DNA from: Lentinus brumalis
Lineage: Eukaryota > Basidiomycota > Agaricomycetes > Polyporales > Polyporaceae
Reading direction: 5' to 3'
Assembly (NCBI GenBank): GCA_001792895.1
Contig: MARA01000005.1
Coordinates: 372,001 to 436,000, forward strand
DNA length: 64,000 bases
Shown: positions 1 through 10,179 of the stretch, in pieces
How the letters are laid out: every line of letters begins with the position of its first letter
Position numbering within the stretch: the first letter of the stretch is position 1
Made by a program: the position numbers and the translations under genes
Notes under the pieces: model-generated
What the model was told of the DNA's origin: nothing
The model's database searches: none
What the model saw: the letters and a program-made list of their open reading frames with translations, nothing else

Positions 1-1133
1 CGCTTCGGGGCGTTGACGAGGGTGAGCCGCGGGGTGGCCTCCGGTACGTCCGGGTTCGCTCCGAGCGTGTTCCAGAACCGACATCCCGCTTCGTGGTCGT
101 CCGCGATGGACACTGCTACGACCGGGTTCTCCGGGGTGAACAAGGACATGAGAGCCTCGATGAGAGCTTCTTCGTCGGGCTGCACCTGCACACCGCCTGC
201 TGCGAATGGGTCGAAGTACACGATGCCTCCCCTGATGGGATAGTGGAGACGGACGCGCACGATGGTGGTTGTAGGGAAGGCCATGCGGTTCAGGATGGCG
301 GGGATATAGTTGACAGTGCCGTAGACGACGAGGCTCTCGAGAGCGGGGAACGCGACCTTTGGGCTTACCAGGTCCAATACGGGGTACGCGACGTCGTAGT
401 CCGCGGCGGACAGCAGAACCAACTCGGTGAGGGTCGCAGCGACGCCCTGCATGAGGTCGATTGGGATACTGCCCATATGATGCTTGTCGTATCCCTTCAG
501 CTCCAACCGCTTGAGTCCGGGACGCACCAGGGTCATGGGGAGGGGATTGTAGAGGTGCGTGAGCCGAACAGCCTGCAACGAAGGCGTGTGCTCATTGAAC
601 AACGTAGACCTGGGAATGATATGGTTCGGGGCCCATGGCGTAAGGTTGACAGGGCCCAGAAATGCACCGGGGAAAGTGAACGCCGCGGTGTTGAGAACGT
701 AGAAGTCGGAGAGTAGCGGCGCAGGGATGCGTAGCTTCGACCAGAGTGGCTCAAGGGCAGCCTCCCGATTGAGGCAGATCGATATATGCGTAGTGCGTGG
801 GACTGCTTGCTCAAGGAGCTTTGGCAGATGCGAATTGGCCGTTTCACCCAGGGACGTTGGTCCGACAACGAGGTAGAGATGCAGGGGTATCTCGGCGGCG
901 CGGGCGAGGAATGCTGCAGCTGCCTCGTTGATGGTAGGGTTATAGGACTCAGCCATGAGCAGATGGTCCCACATGGCGGGCTGCGCGAGCATCAACTCGC
1001 GCCACTCGCGACAAACATGAGAGATTGTGATCCAGCTATAGAACGAGGAGGCCGGTTGCGTCCAGTCCGGCTCTGTCGAGGGACGAACACGGGTCAAAAT
1101 ATCGAGCAGTGTCTCGGCTGGTATGGTATCCAT
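1..1133 (-). CDS. F-box domain protein, C-terminus beyond the window edge
   Basis: One uninterrupted frame runs from ATG at 1133 to base 1, about 377 residues, with no stop before the edge. The N-terminus reads MDTIPAETLLDILTRV, then after a short linker WITISHVCREWRELMLAQP and MWDHLLM. This is the F-box pattern of the large Agaricomycete F-box family: a leucine-rich first helix, then the VCRxWR segment. The rest has leucine-spaced strands such as PGLKRLELKGY and FPALESLVVYG, as in F-box proteins with degenerate leucine-rich repeats. Family members bind Skp1 through the F-box and recruit substrates to SCF ubiquitin ligases; the substrate here cannot be told. The start is the first ATG and places the F-box at the usual distance from the N-terminus. 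No intron is needed. Confidence 0.85.
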   Translation of the reverse strand, partial: MDTIPAETLLDILTRVRPSTEPDWTQPASSFYSWITISHVCREWRELMLAQPAMWDHLLMAESYNPTINEAAAAFLARAAEIPLHLYLVVGPTSLGETANSHLPKLLEQAVPRTTHISICLNREAALEPLWSKLRIPAPLLSDFYVLNTAAFTFPGAFLGPVNLTPWAPNHIIPRSTLFNEHTPSLQAVRLTHLYNPLPMTLVRPGLKRLELKGYDKHHMGSIPIDLMQGVAATLTELVLLSAADYDVAYPVLDLVSPKVAFPALESLVVYGTVNYIPAILNRMAFPTTTIVRVRLHYPIRGGIVYFDPFAAGGVQVQPDEEALIEALMSLFTPENPVVAVSIADDHEAGCRFWNTLGANPDVPEATPRLTLVNAPK

Positions 1134-1549
1134 CTTCGCGCTGGAATGAGGGGAAGAGCTGACCGGCCAGACTGAGTAGTGAGGTCTCTTTGAACAGGTG
1201 TATTCAAGACACTGCATGTTGAAAACGTCATATAGAGCACGACATACTGGATTGTAGGAAACCTTTGTCCTTCTCCTTTGTGGTCGTGGCGGAGAGGCTG
1301 AAAGGCGGAGGTGTTGAACTCCAGAAGTGTCGGGCCTGAGAAGGCACGTCACATTAGGATACGTACTCTCCTCATCCGAGAGGTCGTAGCTGCGAAAACA
1401 GTATGATTCTATGGATGAGGTGGCCGAAACTGACTCCCAGCAGACCATATACGCGGTAGAGTGAATACCATCGTATGTTGGAGCATGTGCCCACCAACAA
1501 GGCAGTAGGAGCGGGCGAGGCATGGAGAAAAAATTGAGAGGAAAAGAAA
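1134..1549. other. Intergenic, upstream of the F-box gene and downstream of tRNA-Leu
   Basis: I see no gene here. It contains the presumed promoter of the F-box gene. A T-rich run on the minus strand (about 1525-1533) just past the tRNA 3' end could end RNA polymerase III transcription. Confidence 0.5.
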
Positions 1550-1641
1550 TGATGAGAGTGGGATTCGAACCCACGCCCTTTCGGACCAGATTAAGAACAA
1601 TGTCCTTAGTCTGGCGCCTTAGACCGCTCGGCCATCTCACC
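1550..1641 (-). tRNA. tRNA-Leu (anticodon AAG) with a 12-base intron
   Basis: Read on the minus strand, a seven-pair acceptor stem (GGTGAGA with TCTCATC, one G-U pair) encloses a class II tRNA with a long variable arm, as expected for leucine. The T arm is GTGGG-TTCGAAT-CCCAC. The anticodon stem CCAGA/TCTGG holds loop CTAAGG-A with anticodon AAG at 1605-1607. It is interrupted directly after position 37 by a 12-base intron (1592-1603), the canonical place for eukaryotic nuclear tRNA introns. The discriminator base is A at 1550. It sits 43 bases past the laccase stop codon on the same strand. Confidence 0.95.
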
Positions 1642-1684
1642 ATATTCTATTCAATATCGATGTAGTACATGTAGGACAGCATTG

Positions 1685-3909
1685 TCAACGAATCGTTGCA
1701 AGCGGAGCTGGACATAGCGCAGACCACGAAGCTATCAAGCCGGTTAGATTCCTTAGCTTGGGTCACTTGATTGGTCTGGGACTTACGAGGCGGAATCACA
1801 TCACTCTGTATACCTTGCACGTCCTCTGCCAGCACAACCGCCATCCCCGTTTCGAGGTGCCAGTCGATGTGACAATGGAGAAACCATGGCCCGGGGTTGT
1901 CAGTCTGTCGGACGAGAACACATCATTCGCATCTGTAGGTTAACAGAATGAGAGCACTCACAATGAACCTGATCGTGACATTGTCCCCGTCGTTCCCGAT
2001 ACTGACCGTGTCGCGGCGGACCGGATTGACATAGTTCGGGGTGGTCTGACCTGCGCTGCGGACGACCGAGAACGAGTGCTGCGAATTACAGTTATATCAC
2101 TGTGAGTCAAAGAAATCAAGTATTGACATGATGGGAACGCACGCCGTGGAGATGGAAGGGATGAGGATGGCCTGGATCAGCGAGCGGAAGCGCAGGCATG
2201 GTGATCTCGATGGACTTGTTTGGCGGGAGGTAGTGGATGCTCCCCGCAGGCATCAGATCCATAGCACCGGGTGCGCCTGTGAGAATTTGCAGAAGAATTG
2301 TCGTGTTCGGAGAGACGTAAGAGACCCCGTTCGCGTAGAAGAGCATGTCCGTCGTGTTCTGTGATCCAGTGAACGATGAGCGGCCTAGAGCAGTCTCCGC
2401 TAACATAGATGCTACATACGAAGGTAAAGTTCAGGTTGAGGTTCACTTCCGCGCCTCCAGGGAAAGGCTGCCCGGGCTGAGAGGTCAAGACTTTAGCTTC
2501 CTTTGGTACACCCGTCATGTTCACGAGACCGAGACTCACAGCAGCCGGGTCTACCAGCGCGTGCAGGTCCGACTCCACCAGAGGAATCACACTAAATGTC
2601 TGGGACGTAGTAGGTTCGGCATCTGGCGCTCCTGCGTAGCGCAAGATGGCCGAGTTCAGACCGCCAGCGAACCCTGTGCCGTTGGGTAGCGCTACACTTG
2701 GGTTCGCTCGGATCCAATAGTTGTCGACGAGCTGTGTCGCATTGAGCTACATATAGGGATAGAGGTCAACTCGCAGGTCAGGAGGAGCCGTGCAAGGACA
2801 CATACGACGAAGGAATATCGCTGGGCAGCAAAGATCTGGATGAAGTCGACGGTAAGAGGTTCGGTGTACTCGCCATCCGCTTCGATGATGGTCATGTTGT
2901 GGCCGTCGATAGTGAAGTTGTAGTTCGGTTCGCAGGCCATGTTGAGCAGGCGGAAGCGGTACCTACAGCAGTCTTAGCGACTAGCAGACAGACGGTGGGC
3001 CCGGCAGTCTATACCTCTTCCCTTGCTCTATCGTGATGACTGACAGAGGCCACTCCGGGCCACCAAGGTAGCGTCCGGCACCGTTGATCAGCGTCGAGTC
3101 TGGAGTGCTGTGACAAGAATGAGTTCCATGAGAGTATGCGCTCCATCCTGGCAACGTACGGGAACCGCGGCCCAAGTTGCGCAGCTGTATGAAGCCAGTC
3201 CGCGAGCGTGATTACGGTAGACTCTGAGAGACATCAGGGTGCGTTCTTACATTTCCGATGGATATATATACTCACCGTCATCTACGTCGTACATGCCGAG
3301 GTACGGATCCTCGGGGTCGTAGATGACGAACGGCCCGCGCAGGCCGTCGCAATACTGCGTCATGTAGTGGCTGTGGTACCAGAACGTGCCCGCCTGGCCA
3401 ACCGCAGTGAAGTTGTACAGAAACGCGCTGTTCGGCTGGATGGGGCACTGAGTGACGAACGCGGTACCGTCCGCCCACGCTGTCCCGTGCTGGAAAATAC
3501 CATGCCAGTGCTGCCAAGGGCGAAGCAGAGTGAGCATATGACACTAGTGGTGTGTGTGTGTGGGGGGGGGGGGGCAACGATGGGTACGCACGACAGTGGT
3601 GGAATTGATCATGGTCGCGTTCGTCATTTGGTCGACGACGTTGATCTGGAAGTTGTCACCCTGGGAGCGGAACTTGTTCAGTATACGAAGGTATGGGAGA
3701 GAAATTGAGGATGGGGTACCGACTTTGTTGCCAGTTATGAGCGGCCCCGGGAACGTTCCGTTAGGCAGGACTGCCTGGCGAACGTATCCGTCCGGGGTGG
3801 CGGCGGCGTCGAGGATAGTCAGAGCTGCAGTAGGTCCTGCAGCAATGGCGTCCCCGATCATGGCAGCCAAGACAGTGAGGAACGGGAGTGTGCTGATGGT
3901 TACGGTCAT
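1685..3909 (-). CDS. lcc: Laccase (multicopper oxidase), 11 exons, 542 residues
   Basis: Exons on the minus strand: 3909-3724, 3660-3592, 3510-3276, 3223-3160, 3107-3015, 2962-2806, 2746-2420, 2358-2143, 2078-1962, 1904-1787, 1731-1685. All introns are GT-AG and the phases agree throughout. The product starts with a secretion signal (about residues 1-23). It has all four copper-ligand motifs: HWHG (H86, H88), WYHSHY (H131, H133), HPFHLHG (H443, H446, H448) and HCHIDWH (H498, C499, H500, H504). [12 protein letters not shown] and [15 protein letters not shown] are classic basidiomycete laccase signatures. Laccases oxidise phenols and lignin fragments outside the cell while reducing oxygen to water. 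Length is normal. The residue next to the type 1 copper (ten after Cys499) is Met509, where fungal laccases usually have Leu or Phe. The C-terminus is short, ending in LATIR. Confidence 0.95.
3550..3574. repeat. TG dinucleotide and poly-G tract inside laccase intron 2
   Basis: A short TG microsatellite runs directly into 13 consecutive G within the second laccase intron (3511-3591). It reads as C and CA repeats in the transcript, next to the splice donor. Such a tract is prone to length errors and polymorphism but does not touch coding sequence. Confidence 0.8.
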
Positions 3910-3996
3910 CGATGCGGATGGTTGGCAGAAAGCTGTTGTGGGTGGTACCTCGGCGAGACTCGAGAGGTGAGGAGATAGGCCTGCCCCTCGCTGGCC

Positions 3997-4002
3997 TTTA
4001 TA
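3997..4002 (-). promoter_or_regulatory. Probable TATA box of the laccase gene
   Basis: TATAAA on the minus strand, 88 bases before the laccase ATG, a usual distance for strong fungal promoters. Confidence 0.5.
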
Positions 4003-4108
4003 CACACTTGCGCTTGACCGAAATATCGATTTCCCGGGCGTCCTCGCACACCGGGGGCCGTAGGAGGCGAGAAGCGTCTGCTACTGGTCTAGGATGACTC
4101 GACACATT

Positions 4109-4115
4109 GAGCGCA
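4109..4115 (-). promoter_or_regulatory. Possible metal response element of the laccase gene
   Basis: TGCGCTC on the minus strand fits the TGCRCNC metal response element reported in laccase promoters of white-rot fungi. It lies about 200 bases before the ATG and 107 bases upstream of the TATA box. A seven-base match can arise by chance. Confidence 0.3.
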
Positions 4116-5285
4116 GTCATGCTAGACCACTGCTAGCAGCAGGGTATCCTGAGAGCAACTGTCTGCCCAACTTAACATACTGCCGTGGCACTGTGGAACC
4201 TCTGAGTTCCCGTTCCCCTGCATTCGTAGAAACGATCATGCCTTGTGCTGAATTTTCCACTTCAACTTGACCTGGAATGAAACCGGATATGAGAGGTCGT
4301 AAGCAGCATAAAGGCACGAATATAGATCACTAACCAAACTGCTCAAACGGGTGCGTTGCGCGGCGCTGCCCGAGACGCCGCCTCGTCCAGATATAGCACC
4401 TGGAACCAAACAACGTACCCACAAGTGCTTTGCGGCTTCTCCGTCCTGCCTTTCCCTTACGTACGTCTGCATCCGAGGGCCGTTGATCGCGCGAACGCAG
4501 CACCATTATGCAGTCTGCAGACACACCAGGACGCCCCTTGGTCGGATGCTCCAGCGCTGAAGTGGCCAGGAATATCTCCGGTATGTATTTTAGACGTTAG
4601 GCGGTGCAGCTTCATTGAATCATTCTTCAACATGGAGACCGAAGTTTCGCCGACCGGGACGCACTAGATATGGGGAGCCGTATATGTTGTGTCAGGTTGT
4701 GTCCCTGAGTCGAGGATTTACGCGGTCAGCACGGACGCTCGGTGGCTGTAGAACGATGGTTCTACCGCTTCCTATAGCGAGGGAGTTGCTGGGGTTCACG
4801 ATGTAAGTGCTCGAAGCTGCACCCTACTAGTATTAGTCACCCCAGTCAGCCAAAGGACACGGCCAGAGCTCAGAAAAGAACAGACCTTACCGCTGTCCGA
4901 CCAACGTATGGTCAACCACCCCCACCCGGGCATTCTTCCCCGCTCCGTCATGGCTTTGTACATTCAGGTGTTCTGAGCCTGTGGACGGCCTTGATGTCAA
5001 TGATGAGAGAACGCGGGCGTCGTGGCACTAGGCAGTACCGTAACGGACCCCTACCTTCCGGACGGCGGTCCGCATGTCGTAAGCCTTCTACCTGGGTCGT
5101 CCGACTTGAGGAGGCTATGGCGTACAGAGTGGTATTACGCAATCCAGCTGGTATACAGTTATAAACCAATGAGCGGTATACGGGTAGTCCGAGTGCTACG
5201 ATAGGTTGCAAAGAGCGTGAGTACGATAACTTCTAGATGGAATGGAGGGTGCTCTATGCAATCTGCGCGATCCCGTCCCGGGGCT
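4116..5285. other. Intergenic between the acyltransferase 3' end and the laccase promoter
   Basis: About 1.2 kb without a supportable gene. Open frames on both strands stay near 100 codons and show no motif. It should contain upstream control sequence of the laccase and the 3' end of the acyltransferase transcript. Confidence 0.5.
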
Positions 5286-7532
5286 CTAGTCCTGGTGATC
5301 AAGCACCTCCTTTGCGCGCGAGACGTACAGTTCGAAGCGCCGCTCAAAGTCCTCACAGATCCTGCGTGCGATGCCCTCAGAGCCGGGGACATGGTCCGCC
5401 GAGACCCCGATGGAGATGCCACCCGCGTACGACATGATTCCGATGCCGAGTGTGCCCGCGCCTGCCTGAGGCGGGATAGCGGTCCATTTGGCCACCTCAA
5501 CGTCGTGCATGGTGATCGGCTTCTTTGACGGACCGGGAATGCTGGAGAGCGGGTCAGAAAATCAGCATAAGAGTGAAAGAAATGCACGGCACTCATACTT
5601 TGTCAAGATCGCCGTGACTGGGACACGGCATCAGCAATATGGTCTCAATACGCCAATAGTAACGAGAGGTACTCACATGATTGCAGACATGCGTCTGCGA
5701 CCGGTTTCATCACGAACCTCCTCATCGCCTTCACCAGCGGATTGTGTTCCTTTGACTTGGGGAACCACGACAAGGGGAACAAGATCGGGGCCTGCCCGGT
5801 GAGCTGCATGAGGTGGAAGCAGAACTTCGGCCACCCGCTGTGCTTGAAGAGCGACAGCTCGCGGCGGCACTTGTGGATGTGCTCGTGGATCTCGCGAATG
5901 GATATGTCGCTGCTGAGTGTGCGGGCGGGCTTCAGGTAGACGTTCGACGCGGTGGAGAGGTTGCGCATGGACCAGTCGCCGGGTTGGCGGATACTGATCG
6001 GGCTATAAGGTAACGCGGAGTCTCAGCGTAGGCCCGCCGGGAGACTGATTGAACCTACATGAAGAAGCCCATGGGCGTTGGGAGGACTTTGTTCGCCGTA
6101 CGACGGATCTTACCCCAAGTGGTCGTTGGCTCTGGCTTCGACGCGACGATGTTCCCGAGAACATCGGACATAATCGCGCAGACAACGTCGTTCAACGTGA
6201 CGTGCCCAACCTTGCTCCTGACGTTCCGACGCTGGTCCTTCGGCACGCCCGCCACAGCATAGCCTGGCCTGGGTCCGGAGAACGCCTGCTGACAAAGCTT
6301 CACGTCCTGCAAGCTGAATGTCTTCGAGCTGGAGAACTCTCGATGTGGCGTTCGTCTACTGGACTGGTCCGCAGTGACCATTTCCATCCGCCAGAAAGTG
6401 AAGAGCACCGTAGAGACCATCCGGATCGCCTGATATGTGCTCCAGACAATGGAGACAAGCGTCTGGAGGATATACGTGAACCAAAAAAGTAGAGCCAAAA
6501 CGACATGAAGGAGCGGAGCCGCCGGATGATTGGTGGAGTAAGGATCGAGTGATTTGAGCGATTTGCTGTATTCGGAGGGCAGGAGCCGACCGCGCTTCGC
6601 TTTGTGGAGCTTGTCGGCCGCGCCATCCATCATCTGCGCGAGGTCGTCGTAGTACGAAGTCATGAAGAGTTGGCTGATGACAAATCCTTGACCGTCGGAG
6701 AGAGTATGATGACTGCCAGAGTATGTGAGCAATCGTCCACATCCATAGCCAACGCGCTCACCCCCTCGCGACTACCGCACAGACGCCATCTTCGTCGCGG
6801 TAATTCTCGACAATCACAGTGTCCCATAGCGGTCTCGAGAGATCCCACTCTTCAGCGATGATCTCTCCTACCTGTGTCGCAGAATTACAATCAGATGTGT
6901 ACCATGGGCCGGACGGCTGAACAACCGGTCTGACGCACCAGCGCATCTAGTTCTTTTTTGCCCGCAGGCTCCGGTAGCCTGCGGACGTGTATGTGGTTCA
7001 TCACGTTGAAATCCGGGTCGTCTACAAAGATTGCGCCGTGCAAGAGTCGTCCCACTGACTCCAGCTTCTGCCGGTACCTAGGAAACTTCTCGGCTTGTCG
7101 GGTACATTGCTGAAGACACGTGAGCTCATATGAAGTGCGGTCAACGGTCGTGACACGTACCTGTGCCATCTTCTCGACCGTTACCTGGTCCCGCATGATG
7201 AACACCGATGTGCATGCCTAGAGGGAACAAGTCAGCACCTACGTCATATAGTACGATATCACAAGACGCACCGGGTTGAAGTCTGTCGTGTCTTGCAGCA
7301 TCAACCAGAAGTTGTCTACGCCTCCGATCATCTGCTTGCGCTCTGTGGCCTCACGAGCGACCAAGTCTGCGATGCGGTGGGTAGCTTCGCCAACGCTGCC
7401 GATGCGCTTCAGCTTGTCCACAACGTCTTCGGGCGCTGGTGGCTGCATGTCAGCATCCTCGCCGTAGTAGTACGACGCGGGCGTGTCCGGTGTAGCCGCA
7501 TGTCCATTAAGCGTGCGTTTTTGTGCCTGCAT
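5286..7532 (-). CDS. WS/DGAT-type O-acyltransferase (wax ester synthase/diacylglycerol acyltransferase-like)
   Basis: Exons: 7532-7272, 7217-7161, 7109-6939, 6871-6762, 6712-6059, 6002-5677, 5541-5286, about 611 residues. The catalytic HHxxxDG motif of the family is present as HHTLSDG, about residues 201-207. It is built across an intron, the G before it being split between exons 4 and 5. IFVDDPDFNVMNHIHVRRLP is the typical N-terminal segment, a hydrophobic stretch LLHVVLALLFWFTYILQTLV follows, and GGISIGVSADHVPG near the C-terminus is also characteristic. Family members move an acyl group from acyl-CoA to an alcohol or diacylglycerol. The start has a GCCGCC-ATG context. The first six exons join in phase, but exon 6 ends in phase 1 where exon 7 needs phase 2, so one base is out of register or the true splice site differs. 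Codon 30 is the left edge of the tandem array. Confidence 0.85.
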
Positions 7533-7945
7533 GGCGGCGAAAATCTGGAGGTCGTGGTTTGGGAGCAAGCGAGGCGGAAGTTAATAGCACAGCCGCCGCT
7601 CACAAGCATCTTCTTTTCTAGTCCCCGGGCGCTTGCATGTGATACTCATCCTCCTCGTGGCAGTCGGGAAACTTCTCGTCCCTCGGACCCAGTGCAGCCC
7701 GGGCTCAGAAATCAGTCTTCAGGACCGCGAACAGGATACGAGGGGTCTGTACATCAGTAGCTCCTCAACGAATCGCAGCGCGCGGTCGAGTCTCGCTTGC
7801 GACGATTCAGAGCCCAAGCCTGACCGCTCAAATACACCGCCCGAGATGATGCCATCCCCGACACAGAAAAGGACTTACTCAAGTACTTTCCGTAGAGTAC
7901 AATTTCCACTACAGTTACCTCCGCGAGTTGGGGTAAATCTTGAGG
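7533..7945. other. Acyltransferase-MYND intergenic segment, repeated in every unit
   Basis: About 410 bases between the acyltransferase start and the MYND stop codon. It should hold the acyltransferase promoter. The same segment, slightly shortened, recurs at about 15270-15642, 22905-23277, 30523-30890 and 38139-38523. There it would act as promoter of truncated acyltransferase fragments only. No gene seen. Confidence 0.6.
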
Positions 7946-9224
7946 TCAGGTTTCCGCACTCGGTGATTGTACTAGTACAGCATGGGTCGATTGACAGCGC
8001 ATCGTCGGGATATCCTTCTTCTCCTTGATCTCTTGGCGGAGTTTGCGAAGCTCCGTAGGCTGCAGCGTGCCAGAGACGAGCCTGATCGTCTCGCCAGGTC
8101 TGCTGCCCGGAACCTCGATGGTATGCTCAGGGCCTGCGTGCGTCGCACCCTCAATCCACTCGCCGCCCAATTCCTCGTCAGGGTTGTTGCGACGGCCCAG
8201 AAAATTGCGCAACAACTGCGCGTTCTTCTCTTGGTCGTCGATGATGCGTGTGTTGCCGTGCCGCCCGGGCTTGCATACCACCTTGTGTCTCGGCCAGTCC
8301 TGCAGGGACCAAGTAAGTGACCGTCAGGACCCCACGGGCAAAGCGACATACCTGCTTCTGACACTCCTTGCTGCAGTAGTGCGGCTTGAGGTCGGCAGGG
8401 CAGCCCCCTCCGCAGGCCCTGAGCGCCGCCTTGTGCAGACCCTCCACGTTACAGCCCTCCGCTGCGCAGATGTACGCGCCCGGGTTCTTCGCAACCTTCG
8501 CCCGCCGGCGCCGTTCCTCCGCAACGATCTCGTTCTCCCGCTTCTTCAGCGCGTCCCAGAGCGGCCTGAACTCGAGCGCCCAGTCGACCTCTTCTCCAGT
8601 GCTGGTGACCTGCACGTCGGTGCCCTGGATGCGCTCCACGACGTCCTTGACGCCAAACCCGACCCAGAGGACGGCCGGGCTGACGAGTCCGAGCTGCACG
8701 CTGTGCGACGCGTGCACCGCAGCGAAGACGAGCGGCGCGTACGGCGACTCCCCGGCAGGGTTGAACGGCCGCCCGAAGCGATGGAGCTCTGCGTGGTTGT
8801 CGGCGCGCGCCTCGTCCGTGTCCAGACACCACTCGTCCCAGTACGCCTGGGCGGCGGCGGAGTGGGCCTGTGCGCGTATCTCTTCTGGCGCCCTGTCGCC
8901 TACGTAGTCCGAGCCGGCGGCGAAGTCGTCCGTGAGCATGTCGAACATGTACAGCGCGCCCTGGAGCGATTTGCGCTTGACGCCGCAGCCGCTCAGGTAA
9001 CTACAGAGAGAAGAACGTCAGCGACGATGTCCAGCGGAGGGCTGGGGCACGTACCGGAAGCCGAGCTCGAGGATGGCTTCGGGGTCCTGTTCGTGCTCGA
9101 AACGCTCTCCGATCTCCCGGGTCGGATGGGCGGTCAGGTAGCGCGAACACTCGCGCATCAACTCTTGCATGTCCGGCTGCGCGTCGTACGGAAAGCAGCA
9201 GTTTTGTTTGATGCTGACGATCAT
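7946..9224 (-). CDS. MYND-type zinc finger protein, array copy 1
   Basis: Exons 9224-9055, 9000-8352, 8299-7946 with clean GT-AG introns, 390 residues from ATG at 9224. The MYND finger spans about residues 235-282 with C235, C240, C253, C257, C266, C270, H278 and C282 and the typical YCSKECQKQ-DW core; it crosses the last intron. MYND fingers bind short peptides and mediate protein contacts; the role of this protein is unknown. Compared with array copy 5, the native N-terminus is gone: homology stops just upstream of the ATG used here, and eight codons inside exon 1 are missing. The true start may lie in a new upstream exon supplied by the spacer. A long open frame on the opposite strand (about 416 codons) is a shadow of this gene. 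Confidence 0.75.
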
Positions 9225-9959
9225 GTCGTCGTCTGTGCGGTGTATTTTGAGCGTGAGTGCAGACAGAAGAAATGAACGAGAGATGCTCACGACATGCGGA
9301 GCCGCGCGCGACAGGCGGCGTGTTTGCCGTCCCAAGATCCTCCAGATCGATCACTTGGCTCTGAACACTCCGGGGAATGCATACGACCCAGGGGATGAGC
9401 TCGCAGGGGGATACAGACGACCCGGAGATGAGCTCCAGGGGCGTACATGCGACCTGGGGATGTGCTCAGAGGGCGCAGCTTGCACAGAACGGAGTGCAGG
9501 ACTGTCCGCCGCTGTGTGCGGGTGTGAGTCGTAAATTGGAGACATACCTTCGTCGCTTACGTTCTCTCTTGTTCCACGTTTCTTCTCCGCTATGGACTTT
9601 CTTGCAGACGGCGCACACTTGAGCTTGGCCGAAGTGCAGGTTGAAAAACGGTGGGAGGACGGCGAGACGATTGCAGAGAGGTAAGTGGCTCAGTCATTGT
9701 GAGAACAGTGCAGTATACAGCAACTCTAGCTAGCAGGACCAGTACGACGTCGCGGAGACGTGCAAGAAACCACTCGAGCACCGCACTCCTCCAGATGTAC
9801 GGGCGCCTATCATTGCTTCGCGATCCGTGCCGTGCATCCGGCCCGCCGCTCTTCCTCCCACCCGCCATGACATCCCCTGCTCAGTCTCCTCGTTTGCGCT
9901 TTGCTGGGTATCTGGGCAGCTGTGTGAACGCCCGTGGTCTCTGCTCTGGACAGACTCAC

Positions 9960-10179
9960 CTGGGACGACCAAGAGCACTTGCACTGGAACACATACGGAC
10001 TTCAAATTGCTGGCAGGCCGCAGGGTTGCGGTCGAGATGCGCAAGGCGGATACGCGGCGTGATAAGTACTCCGACTGCGGCGAGCACGTCAACAGCGGTT
10101 CCAGAGCGCTGGTACAATAGACGGCGCAGGAAGACGCTGGCGGCAGAGATCAGTTCTCGACGTCTGGCTGGGACGCTGC
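9960..10179 (-). CDS. Candidate internal exon of an unknown protein in the spacer (unit 1)
   Basis: A 220-base stretch bounded by an acceptor (TGTACAG) and a GTGAGT donor. In one frame it reads RRRELISAASVFLRRLLYQR, then TAVDVLAAVGVLITPRIRLA and HLDRNPAACQQFEV. The preceding open sequence (to about 10318) joins in the right phase and adds LLCDFAPSPNRLGRT. The same frame is open in all four units (17654-17873, 25286-25505, 32871-33090). Composition and amphipathic pattern look like protein, but no family is recognised. It could be a chance open frame. Confidence 0.3.

Noticed and set aside
8025..9275. 416-codon open frame on the plus strand over MYND copy 1, repeated in other units
   Set aside because: It is the antisense shadow of the MYND exons. 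The minus-strand reading has a zinc finger and proper introns, the plus frame crosses those introns and has no motif.
9592..9695. Plus-strand start MDFLADGAHLSLAEVQ followed by a GTAAGT donor in the spacer
   Set aside because: It looks protein-like, but the next segment loses sense quickly and units 3 and 4 have a missing base inside it. Minus-strand candidates nearby are at least as good.
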